A stretch of DNA of 64,000 bases. It comes from Thelonectria olida. Taxonomy: Eukaryota; Ascomycota; Sordariomycetes; Hypocreales; Nectriaceae. The translations under genes were made by a program, and so were the position numbers. Shown here in pieces: positions 25,709 through 36,400 of the stretch. How positions within the stretch are numbered: position 1 is the stretch's first letter; every line of letters starts with the position of its first letter. The notes below the pieces were generated by a model, which saw only the letters and a program-made list of their open reading frames with translations, did not search any database and was not told the origin of the DNA. Where the stretch lies: assembly GCA_020736575.1 (NCBI GenBank), contig JAGPYM010000012.1, forward strand, positions 620,001 to 684,000. The letters are read 5' to 3'.

Positions 25709-28421
25709 TCAGCCAAACTTGATTCCTGAGTTGGGGTTCCAAGTTCCCGGGTTGGGCGGCTGACCTCCAGCCGGGGGACCTCCAAACTTGATGCCCATGT
25801 TGGGATTCCACATACCTCCCATTGGGGTCTGGGGCTGCACTGGCCGGGGCTGCACCGTCTCGTTCGCCCAGGATTGAATGTTCGCCGCCGGATTTTGTGC
25901 CGGAGGCTGAGGCATCGGGCTGTTTTGGTAGTGTTCTTGAGGCGCGGGACTCTGTACGGGAGTTGCTTTGTGAGAGATGCTGAGGCTTGAAAGCGGTGGC
26001 ATGTTGATTTCCCTAATACGGTCAGCTTCGCACGCTTGTCATACAGACAGAGATACTTACTCCTCCAAAGCCTTTGCCTCCATTCGTCGCTGCGCAACCC
26101 ACCCACGCACCACGTCTCGGAAGCCTTGGCCGACAATCTTATTAAGGTCATTGTAAAACTTGCGGCCGACCTCGAGGTTGTTGACAATCTCCTTGTACTT
26201 AAAATAGGCATTGTCGAGCCGTTGCAAGGCCTGCTCTCGCTCCCGGTTCCCGCGATCTCCCATATGTTTCTTTTGGGACTCGAATTCACGGTTGATACGC
26301 TGGACATCTGAGAGGATTCGTTCTTGGTCCTGAGCCTCCTTGTCAATAGCCTCAAGTTCAGGTTCGTACAACTGATCAAGACGCTTGTCGAAGAAGTCTT
26401 CGAAATGAGCCGGGACAAGTGCCGTCGTGGGGTATGTTCGCTCAAGTCGGGCGGCTTCCTTGAGAATGTCGGGCTTAATATCGTCGCGGCGAGTATTCTC
26501 TCGGAGACTCTCAACCTTTTTCCTGCGACGGCTTTCAAGTCGCAAAACATCGTTGTACGCACCTCGAAGTCTTCCTATGACAGGCTTGAGGGATTCGGGA
26601 ATGTCCACCCGACGGCTGGATGGCACATAATCCATCAAGCCACGATCGGTGCCTGAGAGTATGTTGAGCAGTTCTTGAATGCCGTTAAACTTATCCTTAA
26701 CCATAGAGTCGCTGCTGATGCTGTTGGAAAAGTATCCGTCAATTTCGGCGGCAGACTCCCACAACCTAGCGCCTTGAGGGTCTTGACGACCGTCCGGCCG
26801 AGACCATCGATCTGTGCCATATCTCATCCGTAAACGCTGGTCCTCTTCTTCTTCCGAGGCGAGAGCGGCCTTGCCTTCATCAAAGATGGCAAGATCCGCA
26901 GAGCGAAGTTTGTCGATATCCGCAAAGCTCTTTTGTACCCTGCCAATGGCATCTGCCTGGCGGATCTCTTCGGCATGCTGAACAAGACTTGGGGGCAGTC
27001 CAAGAGGTTTTTCGAGGGCTTGCAGTGATCCAGGGAGGCCAAGAGACGCTAACAGTTCGTGAATATTGTCTGTGAGGCTCTCGAGCTCCTGGATAATGCT
27101 CTGATTGACCAAGCGGTCTCGGCGCTCTTCGTAGATCGAGGTGGCGACATGGACCGAGAATGGCACAAGTCGAGAAAAGAGTGCCGGTCCAAACTCAGCG
27201 CGATCGCCGAAGTATTCGTACGGGTTCGCGACCTGGGGCGGAATTCGCGCGATCGCCATATTGGCCCGATCGAGGAGCTTAAGGTCCGATTTGGGAGGAA
27301 CAAGATCTGTGAAGTTAGCCCAGTTGTGTCTCATCTTTCAACATGCACTTACTGAGGTAAATGAGATCATTGTCCTTCTCCGCTCTCTTGAGATTTTCCT
27401 CAACTTTGCGCTTCAGCCCGTTGAGGTCGTCTGCCACTGCCTTGCCGACAGATCCGTTCTTAACTTCCTTGATTCCTTCAGACACGCACGCCACGGCATC
27501 CTTCAGCCGCGCAATTTCCTCGCCGTACTTTCGCTTCTCAAGACAATCGCACGCGGCTCGATATTGCGCGGCGGCGGCAAAATGGTGGTGTTTGGCGCTC
27601 ATGTGGTGAATCCACGCACTGCTGATGGCCTCGCTCTTCATAGCAGACTCGCCTGCGAGGTTGTATAGGTCGGAGACGCGCGCGGCGAGCTTCGCGATCG
27701 ATGCGTCTTTGTATCCGTCCATGACGGCCTTTTGCCAGAAGCACTCTTGGCTCTGCGCTAGCATCAGCTGTACTAGAGACTCGAGCGTGTCATTGTCCAT
27801 GTCCTCCGGGGGGTCAGACATGCGAAGCTCAGGCAGAACAGTGACCTTAATGTGCTGGAAAACGCCGGCAGCCATGGAAAAGTAGTTGGCGGCTGTCTTG
27901 ATGCCGTCGGAGGCGCCTCGAGGCGTGTTGAGCGCGAGCTGGGAGTATAGGGAGCCGAGGTTGTATAGAATGTTCATAAGCTCGTACTTGATGTTATTCC
28001 GCACCATCGGTCGTTCGGTATTGTATCCCAGCGCGGGATACCAGGAGAAGTCGGCCCCAATCTAACTGGTCAGTGGGCGACCAGCCAATCCACAGCTTCG
28101 CAAAAGACTTACGTCGATGGGGAACTTGCCCCCAACCCAGACGAGCTGGCCGGCATATGTCTGGAGCTTCTTGATGCCGCTCGCATGTGGTTCCCTCACG
28201 TTGACGGCATCTCGGCGCAACGAGTCGATGACCTCGAGGTCCTGCTTGAACATGTCCGGATGTTGGTCATATTTGGCGTTGATGTACTGACGAATCGTCG
28301 AAGCGAGCGAAAGTTGAGTCGACTTGCGAAACGGAAGCGCAAGAATATTGCTAGAGCTGCGTTCATCAGCGAGTCATCCAACGGCGTTGTGGTATAGAAA
28401 TCGGGTTTCATACGTCGTCAT
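25709..28421 (-). CDS. palA: PalA/Rim20 ambient-pH signalling protein (BRO1 domain)
   Basis: Adaptor of the Pal/Rim pathway: at alkaline pH it is recruited by the ESCRT-III subunit Vps32/Snf7 to endosomal or cortical sites and presents PacC/Rim101 for cleavage. Exons on -: 28421..28414, 28350..28113, 28061..27353, 27306..26061 and 26012..25709; introns are 46-63 nt; the product is 834 aa. Exon 1 encodes only MTT less one base. Residues ~4-390 are the BRO1 domain (NILALPFRKSTQLSLAS, RNNIKYELMNILYNLGSLYS, KAVMDGYKDASIAKLAARVS), ~390-710 the coiled V domain that binds YPXL/I motifs in PacC. The Pro/Gln-rich C-terminus ends in WNPNSGIKFG, with a second copy, WNPNMGIKFG, 23 residues earlier. The C-terminal GIKFG ending distinguishes PalA from the Vps31/Bro1 paralogue. 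Confidence 0.93.
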
Positions 28422-29090
28422 GGTGTTTGTTTGTTTGTTGCAAAAAGCTATGAATGCAATGACTTCATTCACGTGGTCATGCTGGCGGGGCAGAGTGGGG
28501 GATGACTCAGCAGCCTTAACGGCAATGACGACGGCGATGGCTTCACCACCTGGCAGCTTCCCAAAGCACACAAGTCCCATCGGCCGTCAGCGTCAGCGGC
28601 AAGGATCCGCTAATCGGGAGGGAGGGAGCCGAACCCCTGATGTTATTCCCTTATCGTGCTAGCGACGCCTGTTCTGCCTTACGTGAGAGCCAAAATCCAT
28701 CTCATTTTAATCCGAGCCATCTCATGCACAAATATGACTCGGCAATTCCTCCCTTGGCTTGGCGTCGAGCTAGAGCTTTCAGCTCTTAACCTAAGGTTTT
28801 GCGAAAATTATCGTGCATGTTCAGCCGCTGCCCAAGTGAAGTAGCGTTCAGGGTTATCTATTCATATTTGCTTTTTAGGTATGTCTTTCCTTGGCCTTGT
28901 CTTATCCTTGTATTACGCTCTATCCCACGGGCTTGCCAAGCGAACGTTATTCCGTTTCCGATTCTGACAGCGAATCTAAGTAGGTATCATCACCACTGTA
29001 GACGGTTCCCCTGTCCCAGCCCAAACGCCATAAACTCCAGCGCAGTTGTTGTTGTAAAAGTACAGGTTGAATCTTTGTTGCGACATCACT
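28422..29090. other. PALA promoter / glycosyltransferase 3' region
   Basis: A 669-bp spacer between tandem minus-strand genes. On - an AATAAA overlaps the glycosyltransferase stop codon (29090-29095), probably too early to act as its poly(A) signal. A weak tRNA-like patch at 28611-28665 was rejected. Confidence 0.5.
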
Positions 29091-30770
29091 TTATTCCGGG
29101 ATCCAGACCAACTCGATGATTCCGTCCACCTTGCTCATTGGCTTTTCGTCCTTGCCGACCCATCGCTCGTCCGTTTTGTGTCGAATGTAAGTCTGGATGA
29201 CAGACCCGTCGGGGTTCACCTCGGACTCGACGAGCTCCCAGGCAATCTTGCGCCCCGTGCGATGAAGCGATGGTCGCTGCGGTCCAAACATGTAATCAAA
29301 GTTCCATCCGCGGTTCGGCGCGGGGGCCCAGAGCGTAGACTCGACTTGGCGGTAGTCAAAATTAACACCCTGGGGGTAGTGAGCTACCGAGTACCCAGAC
29401 ACGATGAAGTTGTCCGAAGTCTTGAAACGAAGCATGGTGCAATCTTCACCACAAGTATGTGCAATCTTGGACATTTGCACGGGACGAGACAAGTGCCAGC
29501 CGCGGCCACGGTAGTGGTGAAGAGACAGAGGCTTGATTCCCCATTCGTAGAAGCCGCTGGGATCGCCGAGGAAGTCGAGCTGCCAGAGGTCCCAGAGGTT
29601 GGTGAGACGAGTGTCAGAGTGTTCGTAGATGCAGTTACGCAGGAGAATGTCGCCCTGAGCGCCCCAGCCCGAATTGGCCTTGTGGATGCTCTTCTCGTTG
29701 CTGCACTCCTCGTAGTTGGCGGTGATCTTCTCAGCCATGGAGAGTGTAAGGAAGACGCCCGCACCGCCGAAAGCCTGAGATCCATGGCGCTCCACAGCTC
29801 CCGCATCTTCCGACAGAGTTCCAATGTACATGGGCAATTCACTATCGTACGTCTTGAGCTTGTTGATGAGGCCATGCATACTGGGGAAGTAGGTATCGTC
29901 GTCGCAGGTGACTAGCCACTTCTTGTTGGCGGCTTCGCGATGGGTGTAGAGGGTCGGGACGAGAGTGACGTATCGCACAGCCATTTCTGTGCCAGAGTCG
30001 GAGTGGTAGACATCCACGTTGATACCGACATCTCCCAACAGGTTGGCGACCTCTTGAAGCTGGTGATCGGTGGCATCGAGGAGCATGAGCACCAAGTGCG
30101 CGCCATTGGTGTGGCCGTGACTGTCGGTCAACCAGTAGATCCATTCGCCAATTGGTGTAGTATCGGGGTTCATGAAACGCTCGTAGGTAGTGGACACGCC
30201 GAACAAGAAGTCGGAGGCGTTGACGGTAGCTGGGAAGCCTGATTTCGGCACAGGCAGCTCGAGAGGCGCTTGGCATTCCTCCTTTTGGTATTTGCGGCCG
30301 ATCTGGACAGTCTTGAACTTGCCGGTGACCATGGTCTGGTTCAGCTTGGTCATTTGCGATCGCTCGAGGCCGTCGGTGCGAGCAAAGCGCACGTAGCGCT
30401 TGAGGTACTGGACGGTATAGGAGAGGTCATGGCGTTTGCGCAGTTCGGACAGGTGGGCCGAGTCAATAGAGCAGTCCATCTGGTGTGTGCTGATGGGTTC
30501 GAGTTCGACGTCCATGAAGGGACTCAGAGAGAGCGGGTCATCGTCGACGGCGACAATTTCGTCCATGTGCTTCTTTTTGCTGGCTTCCTCCACGGCACCA
30601 AACAGGCGACTCCGGACATTGCTGGTCTCGGGTCGCAGCATTAGGGACAAGAAGAAGAGCAGAACAACGGCAAAAGCCATTGCCCTGTTGAGCGGATGCC
30701 TCATGTTGAGACGAAAGGGAGTCTTGTACCTGGCTCCCATGGTGGATTGGTATTTGTGGCGAGGCTTCAT
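29091..30770 (-). CDS. Fringe-like family 31 glycosyltransferase, type II membrane protein
   Basis: Predicted Golgi glycosyltransferase of the fringe/GT31 group (DUF604-like in fungi); the donor sugar and acceptor are not known from sequence. Single exon, 559 aa. A short basic cytosolic tail precedes one membrane anchor at ~31-45 (AMAFAVVLLFFLSLML), giving type II topology. The lumenal part has IYWLTDSHGHTNGAHLVLML, VRYVTLVPTLYTHREAANKK and WLVTCDDDTYFPSMHGLINK. The D290-D291-D292 run is the DxD-type motif that binds the metal and nucleotide sugar. AFGGAGVFLTLSMAEKI and GWGAQGDILLRNCIYEH follow, as in fringe-type enzymes. M1 and M11 are both possible starts; the first ATG was taken. It lies upstream of PALA by 0.67 kb and separately transcribed. 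Superfamily call is firm, substrate unknown. Confidence 0.82.
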   Translation of the reverse strand: MKPRHKYQSTMGARYKTPFRLNMRHPLNRAMAFAVVLLFFLSLMLRPETSNVRSRLFGAVEEASKKKHMDEIVAVDDDPLSLSPFMDVELEPISTHQMDCSIDSAHLSELRKRHDLSYTVQYLKRYVRFARTDGLERSQMTKLNQTMVTGKFKTVQIGRKYQKEECQAPLELPVPKSGFPATVNASDFLFGVSTTYERFMNPDTTPIGEWIYWLTDSHGHTNGAHLVLMLLDATDHQLQEVANLLGDVGINVDVYHSDSGTEMAVRYVTLVPTLYTHREAANKKWLVTCDDDTYFPSMHGLINKLKTYDSELPMYIGTLSEDAGAVERHGSQAFGGAGVFLTLSMAEKITANYEECSNEKSIHKANSGWGAQGDILLRNCIYEHSDTRLTNLWDLWQLDFLGDPSGFYEWGIKPLSLHHYRGRGWHLSRPVQMSKIAHTCGEDCTMLRFKTSDNFIVSGYSVAHYPQGVNFDYRQVESTLWAPAPNRGWNFDYMFGPQRPSLHRTGRKIAWELVESEVNPDGSVIQTYIRHKTDERWVGKDEKPMSKVDGIIELVWIPE

Positions 30771-33322
30771 ATAAGTTCTTCGCCGAGGCCGACAGCTCGG
30801 GACCCGGTTTGGCCTGCCTGCAGACAGAGGACCGAGATGCTGTCAAGGGGTGGGGGGTTAACAATTGGATTGGAACGCGAACAACGAAGCGAAGAGCGGC
30901 GGCCAGGCCGAGGACGAGTGGCTGGAGTGATGGAAACAAACGAGAGGCGAGCGAGTGGAAGTGTTTAGGTGTTATTTGGGTGGAAGTAATAATAGAGAAG
31001 ATGGAATCGAACAAGTCGAGGGAGGCGAGTGAAGTCGGGTCGATGAGGTGCGGTTCAAAACCCCTGGGAATGGACTCCTCAAGGGCAAACCTCAGCGTGG
31101 GGAGGCCAGACTTTTACTGCTACTTGCAGGCTAGTGCTAGTTCCCTTTCGTTATCAAGCACTTGCCAAAAGGCACTTGTGTCATTGTTGGGTGGGCCGCA
31201 TACCGCAGAGCATGCCCTCGTTGATCCCATGGGCCATGGCAGCATTCCGTGAGTGTGGGCGGCCCGGCATGAACAGATGCATGGCTAAGTTACCAGTACC
31301 AGCTGCCTTCCCAGCAGAGAGGAGAGGAGAGGTGGGGTTAGCTCATCGATATTTGCACGCCGGGTTGAGACTATTCGACAGGGGGTCGAAATGGGTGCTC
31401 CGAGCCAAGCCAAGGCACTAAATCGAGAGGGACGAAAAGGAAGGGGAAGAAACGACTGGCCAGCTTTGGCCCCGGCGTTTGGTTGTTTGATGGGACTGAG
31501 ACGGAGGATGGAAGGGAGGCTTATTCGTCGAAGCAAGGGGACAAGCAGCCCGTCAGCACTGAAGTTACTCATCGGCGACCTGTGATGGAGGCTTTCAGGG
31601 GCTACGTAGTAGCTACTTCGTGCGTGCGTGCTTCGTGAAGGCATATGCGCACCCGACCTCCATCTCCAATTCTCCCGCAACGGCTCTCCGCGACAGGCCC
31701 GGGGACTCTTCAGCTGAAACGCTGCCTTGCAACAACGCGGGAGTGCTTCCAGAAAAACCCAACACCATGTCACCAGCACCCGCTGCACACGCACAGGTAC
31801 AGTATCTATGTATCCAAGCGTCCGTATGTAAGGGATACATCATTCAAGACATGATGATTTGGAGCGCCCCAGAATAAAACCCCGGATGATTGGAGGCCTT
31901 TCTTCCAACCGAACGAGCAATGTTCGTGTTTCGAGCAGACGCTCTTCCTCACACCGTGTTGTATTCGTAAACCGGCTGGCCGAAAGCAGCAACTCCATCA
32001 ACAAACCCCAGCTGAAAACGAAGTTGAAACGGTTTCCGACTTTTGTTTCCCTGCTCGTGCTCATCGAGTTTTCCCTTCAGGTTTTGGCTCCGAAAGGAAG
32101 GCAAAAAAGAGTTCAGCCAGAGGCCGTGCCAGCCGTAACGCCCTCGCTGATGCCGTTGCTGGAATGGTTCGTGTCTTCTTCCCTCCACATGGGACAAGGC
32201 TTAGCATCCAGAATCCCCAGCCGGCCCAAGGTAATTATCCTCGAAGCGGCCAAGTGGACTAGAGATGCCTTCCCTGCCTCCGCTGGGACTCCTTGGCCGT
32301 CCGCGTATCTCTGCCCTTGCATTTCGCAGTGTCACACAGCTTTCAACCTTGAAAAGCATGGCCGGGAAGGGACGCGCGAATGGCAGTTACAGGAGTAGGC
32401 GCGCGGTTGGTTGAGTGTGTGTGTGAATGCGACTCTGCGAGCGATGGAAGTAGTCCGTATTAGTGAAAACCCCCTGCATTCGCTAAGTTACCTGGTGTAG
32501 GTATGTAGGCATATTTTGCCCTCCCGTGCAGGTATTATTCGTACTTTTCTTGGTTTATTCGAAGACACGAATTAGGTCTCTATTATTGGACAAAGTACGC
32601 ATACATGTTCGTACATACATCAGTCTCCGTAAGAGAGAAAATTGCTTATGACCTCTCGTCTCGCGCCAACAGGCCGGGTCATGACGACGCCTCTTCGTGG
32701 GTCAGCCCCCTGGACGCGCCATCTCCATCTGTCAAAGCCCGCTCTCGCTCCGACCCAAAGTCCAAAGTCCTAACAGACGTGCATGGGCGACATGAGCGTT
32801 TTCCTTTCCTTGCGTCATGGCATTCGCCCCTGTTCCCCGTCAGTTGCATCTTGACGCTGTATCCACTCTACTTCACCCCCAACGTTGATCAACGACTCCA
32901 ACCAGGGTTTCCAATCGGCCCATTCAATTTTGATAGACAGGATCAACCTTTATTTCTCGTCGTTTATTTCTCTCTTTCTTTCATCTCATGTCTTTTCATT
33001 CTTCACTGGCCGACGTCCGCCCGTAACCGCCACGGTTCAGCCTCAACTCTCTTCTCCACAGCGTTGTCATTCTGTAACGTGGAATGTCGGTCGTTGGGTG
33101 CAAAACGGCAGAAGTCAATAAGGTCCACGTAATCCTACGGGGATACATCACGAAATCCATCGCATGTTTCTGTACAACATGGATTGTCCTGAAACGATGC
33201 ATGTCTGAATACTCAATCTATTGGTATTAACTGGGTGATCCTCATTCTTTGCAAAAGTGCATCGTACTCGTCATTCTCGTCGTCGTCGTCCAAGGTGCAG
33301 TGGGAACAGATACTACATAGCT
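30771..33322. other. Intergenic region upstream of the glycosyltransferase gene
   Basis: A 2.55-kb spacer between tandem minus-strand genes. The first ~250 bp are purine-rich on + (CT-rich on the coding strand), consistent with the glycosyltransferase promoter. Two + open frames of 175-180 codons exist (31859..32398, starting at TTG, and 32605..33132, starting at ATG), but neither has a recognisable domain and both are compositionally plain. I do not call a gene. Confidence 0.5.
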
Positions 33323-35147
33323 CTATCGATACTTGTGGTCGCCAACTTCAGGCCTTTGAACTCCATCATCCACATATGCGGGAGGATGTTCGGTCCCGGT
33401 GCTAGGTCCAGCCGCAGTGACAGGGGGCGTGGCCTGCGTGGCGGGCGTCTCCTTTTCCCTTTCCTTCGACTTCTCCCTCGCCAACATCCCCGCTTCGGCT
33501 CCCTTCAACGCCTCCAGTAGACCACGCGCGCCCGTGGGCCACATTCCAGAGGGGCCCTGTGGTGGCACTTCACCCTTGAGGATCTTGTCAACGGGCACTC
33601 GCTCACCGTAAAACACAGCGTTGGCATCCTTGCGTTCGACCACTACGGTGCCATCAATCTGGATCCCCGCGTAGAAACCACGGGATTTGACGTAGGAGAA
33701 TACGGGTTTGAAAGCGCTCGCGCTGAGGCTGCGTCGGCTGCTCTTCTTGTCAAGCTGACCCTGATCTGGCTTCAGCGTCTGGTCAGCGGCGGCGGGCGTT
33801 TGCGTTTGCGTCTCCTTCTCCCTTTCACCCTGCTTGCGGCTTGGTCGATTTTCCATGGCTGCGCCAAATTCGACAGCGCCTCCAGCTCCGTAGGGCCCAG
33901 CCACAACTGCTAGGTCAGTGCCTAGACCGACTCGGGTGTTGGTGAATGCAGCCAAGGCCTCCCTGCTGTTGATTACACAAACACAGTCGTAAATGTCCAG
34001 CCCGATGGAGAAGCCGCCGCCTACGGAGTGCACCTGGATTCCCGAGGGAGGGCCCCATGAGCCGTCCGGGAGACGGGCGATCAGGATACCAGAGCCAGTG
34101 GCGCCTGAAACATTGAAGCCCGCACGTAGCGTGGTGAAGATGGCGAGGCCGACCGCCTTGGAGATCACCTTGGGCGGGATCGTGACAATGACCCGGTTCT
34201 TAGGCTTGTTCTTCGTAGGGTCGATGATGGCATCGTTCGTCTCCGCCGCCTTGGGATCGGTGGACGTAGGCGGCCCCGAGGCGCCAGGATCCGCGTAGAC
34301 TCCCTTCTCTGCAGGAGAGATGTCAGCTTACATGCATCAGCTAATCCATGGAACGGTAAAATTAAAGCTTACTGCAAAAGGTTCTAAGAATGGACGCAGC
34401 CTTTTCGCATTCCTTATCGAGCGTCTCTGGCAGGAAACTCTGGCTGCCCAACATATGTGCCAAGCTGTTGATTGGAGCGGCGGCCTTGATGCCGAGGTTG
34501 CTGAAACGTTCGCTCCATCCGTGTTTCTTCTGCGGTTGAGCTTGTTCGGTCGACGGGGTTCCCGAAACAACGGCCGGGGTAGTCGTCGAAGCTTCGGGGA
34601 CGGGCGCCTCCGGGACAGTGTGATCGGCCGGTTGAGCCGGGGGAGGGGCAAAGACCGGAGCAGCGGGGTTGTACTGCGGGATGGTGTAGCTCTGCTGCTG
34701 GGGAGGCTGAGTAGAGTGAGCGGGAGCCGTGTCGACGGGATTGGCGCTTAGGGGATCGGGATGCGACTGGCCCGGGGGAGGACCAGGAGGAGGTGGAGGG
34801 AATTGCTTCTCTGATCCAGACGCAGGAAATTCTCCCTGCTGCTGCTGCTGGGGTTGCTGAGTGGCTGGCTGAGCAGGGGGAATGGGTTGCTTCTCTGAAG
34901 TTGGTGCAACATAGCTTCCCTGTTCGTACGATGGCGGGAGAGCTGAATCGTGATGCTCCTCCTGGTGCGGAGGAGGGCCGGGGGGAGGCGGGGGGAAGTA
35001 TTGCTGCTGCTCCGAGGCGGGTGGAGGAGCGTACTGAGCCTGCTGCTGCTGAGGAGGAGGAGGGGGATAGTCCGCTTCAGGAAGCAAGCCTCTCTGCTGC
35101 TGATCGCCCTCGGGCTGATCTAGGGGTTTCTTTTCAGAGCTCGACAT
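33323..35147 (-). CDS. SYLF-domain (Ysc84/SH3YL1-type) protein with Pro/Gln-rich N-terminus
   Basis: SYLF domains bind phosphoinositides and actin and act in endocytosis. Two exons on -: 35147..34373 and 34308..33323, with a 64-nt intron; the product is 586 aa. Residues 1-~220 are disordered, rich in Pro and Gln, with two PPPPPGPPP motifs (after QQQYF and EKQF) and a QQQQQ run from (GCT)n at 34835-34850. Residues ~225-260 (WSERFSNLGIKAAAPINSLA) precede the intron. The SYLF domain follows: PPKVISKAVGLAIFTTLRAG, SGATGSGILIARLPDGSWGP, GGGFSIGLDIYDCVCVINSR, VGLGTDLAVVAGPYGAGGAV and YVKSRGFYAGIQIDGTVVV. Unlike yeast Ysc84/Lsb3 there is no C-terminal SH3 domain; instead the N-terminus offers SH3/EVH1-type proline ligands. 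It is divergent from the FSH1-type gene. Confidence 0.85.
34835..34850 (-). repeat. CAG/CTG trinucleotide run coding for poly-Gln
   Basis: Five consecutive GCT/CTG triplets on + encode a Gln run in the SYLF protein N-terminus. Further CTG runs occur at 35000-35045 and 35090-35100. Confidence 0.75.
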
Positions 35148-36400
35148 TTGATGGGCTGATGAAGCTGGTGCACTTGGTGGTAATGGGTGATGCGGGGTTG
35201 ATGCAGGACGGAGGTTGCGACAACAACAATAACAACGTGGAGAAATAACTTAAGATGCCACGTAAAATATATTGGATGAATAATGGATATCTGGATAAAT
35301 ACACTGCATATGAGGTCTTTATGTATATTTTCCTACTTGAGGCCTCACGTCACTTCTCTCTGTCCTTGTCCTTCGCTGAGCTTGACCATTGATGTCATCG
35401 CATGTGGCTGCGGGATTGCGACGCGTGGGGCTGAACACTGGTTCGCTTGATTGCACAGCCACAACCGAGATGCGAAGGGTCCAATCCAAGGCGATGGCGA
35501 GATTGCTGAGACTTGCTGGTATCGAACGTGATGCGGGGTTCTTTGAGATAGTGGCACGACACGTACGTCTGCTGTTGTTTATTCATGAAAGCTTCAGCTG
35601 ATTGTGGTTGTTGGAAATGACGGTGGATATGGGAGGCCGTTGAAGCTGGAAACGCCATTTCATGCGCCAAGATGCTTCATCAATAGACGGGCAGTTTTTG
35701 ATAAGCTAAAAGGCTTAGTAGTTTGATTTAAATGACGGCTCCCCATGCGTATCTCATTTATTGATTTACAACGTCTGTGGCTCATGAACTCTGCGATGCG
35801 AATGCGAGACTTCTTGTGGTTCTGCCACAGCTCATCTAAAGCTTAAGGTATTTGACTGGCAATGCCAACTCGCATTAGGATGTCACGGGTAGGTGTGCTC
35901 ATAGCAGAACACAAATTCTCGGAGGTCAAAGAAGCGAAAGTCCCAAGAGAAACACAAGGAGAACGAACATGTGAAAGATGATAATTTGATATAGGTACAG
36001 TAGGCAGATCGGGATCATGTAGTAGGAGTGCACTTGTTCCCACCAACACTACTGGCGTCTTGAAAAATACGAATCAAGGTCTGTCAGCAAGATTGCTCCC
36101 GAGTACGGATCGGAAGAAGCCTACCTTACAAGAAGCCTTGCAAATATAAACCCGAGGGTTTTGTCTCATCATGGTTCCTATTGAGTGAGTTCGGCGATTT
36201 TCCCATTCCCTCCATGCGCTAAACCCCGAAATCCCACGGCTCGGGTCCCGAAATGTCAGCCAACATGTCCGAGCCGGGACGGAAGCTCGCTCACTCTCAC
36301 AAACAAACCCTCGCTTTCGTCCGCAAAATCCAAACGCTCTCTTCACCCTCGCAACCACCACAATCTTCCCAGTCAAGCCGCCCAATCCCCTCAGACCAGC
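35148..36400. promoter_or_regulatory. Divergent promoter region between the SYLF and FSH1-type genes
   Basis: A 1.25-kb interval that must serve both flanking genes, which point away from each other. It is A/T-richer between 35230 and 36110. The last ~150 bp before the FSH1-type ATG are CA/CCA-rich, like fungal leaders. An out-of-frame ATG at 36253 opens a 134-codon frame overlapping the hydrolase; if transcribed it would act as an upstream ORF. Confidence 0.5.

Noticed and set aside
28600..28690. tRNA-like patch on - (GGGGTTCGGCTCCC resembling a T arm)
   Set aside because: The T stem does not pair properly, no matching 5' acceptor strand is found and no anticodon arm of five pairs can be drawn.
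29067..29915. 282-codon open frame on + opposite the glycosyltransferase
   Set aside because: The minus-strand frame carries all GT31 motifs; the + frame is its shadow.
36185..36400. 72-residue N-terminal extension of the FSH1-type hydrolase
   Set aside because: The extension opens at GTG with no ATG and is Ser/Pro-rich without family similarity; the first in-frame ATG at 36401 gives the normal family length.
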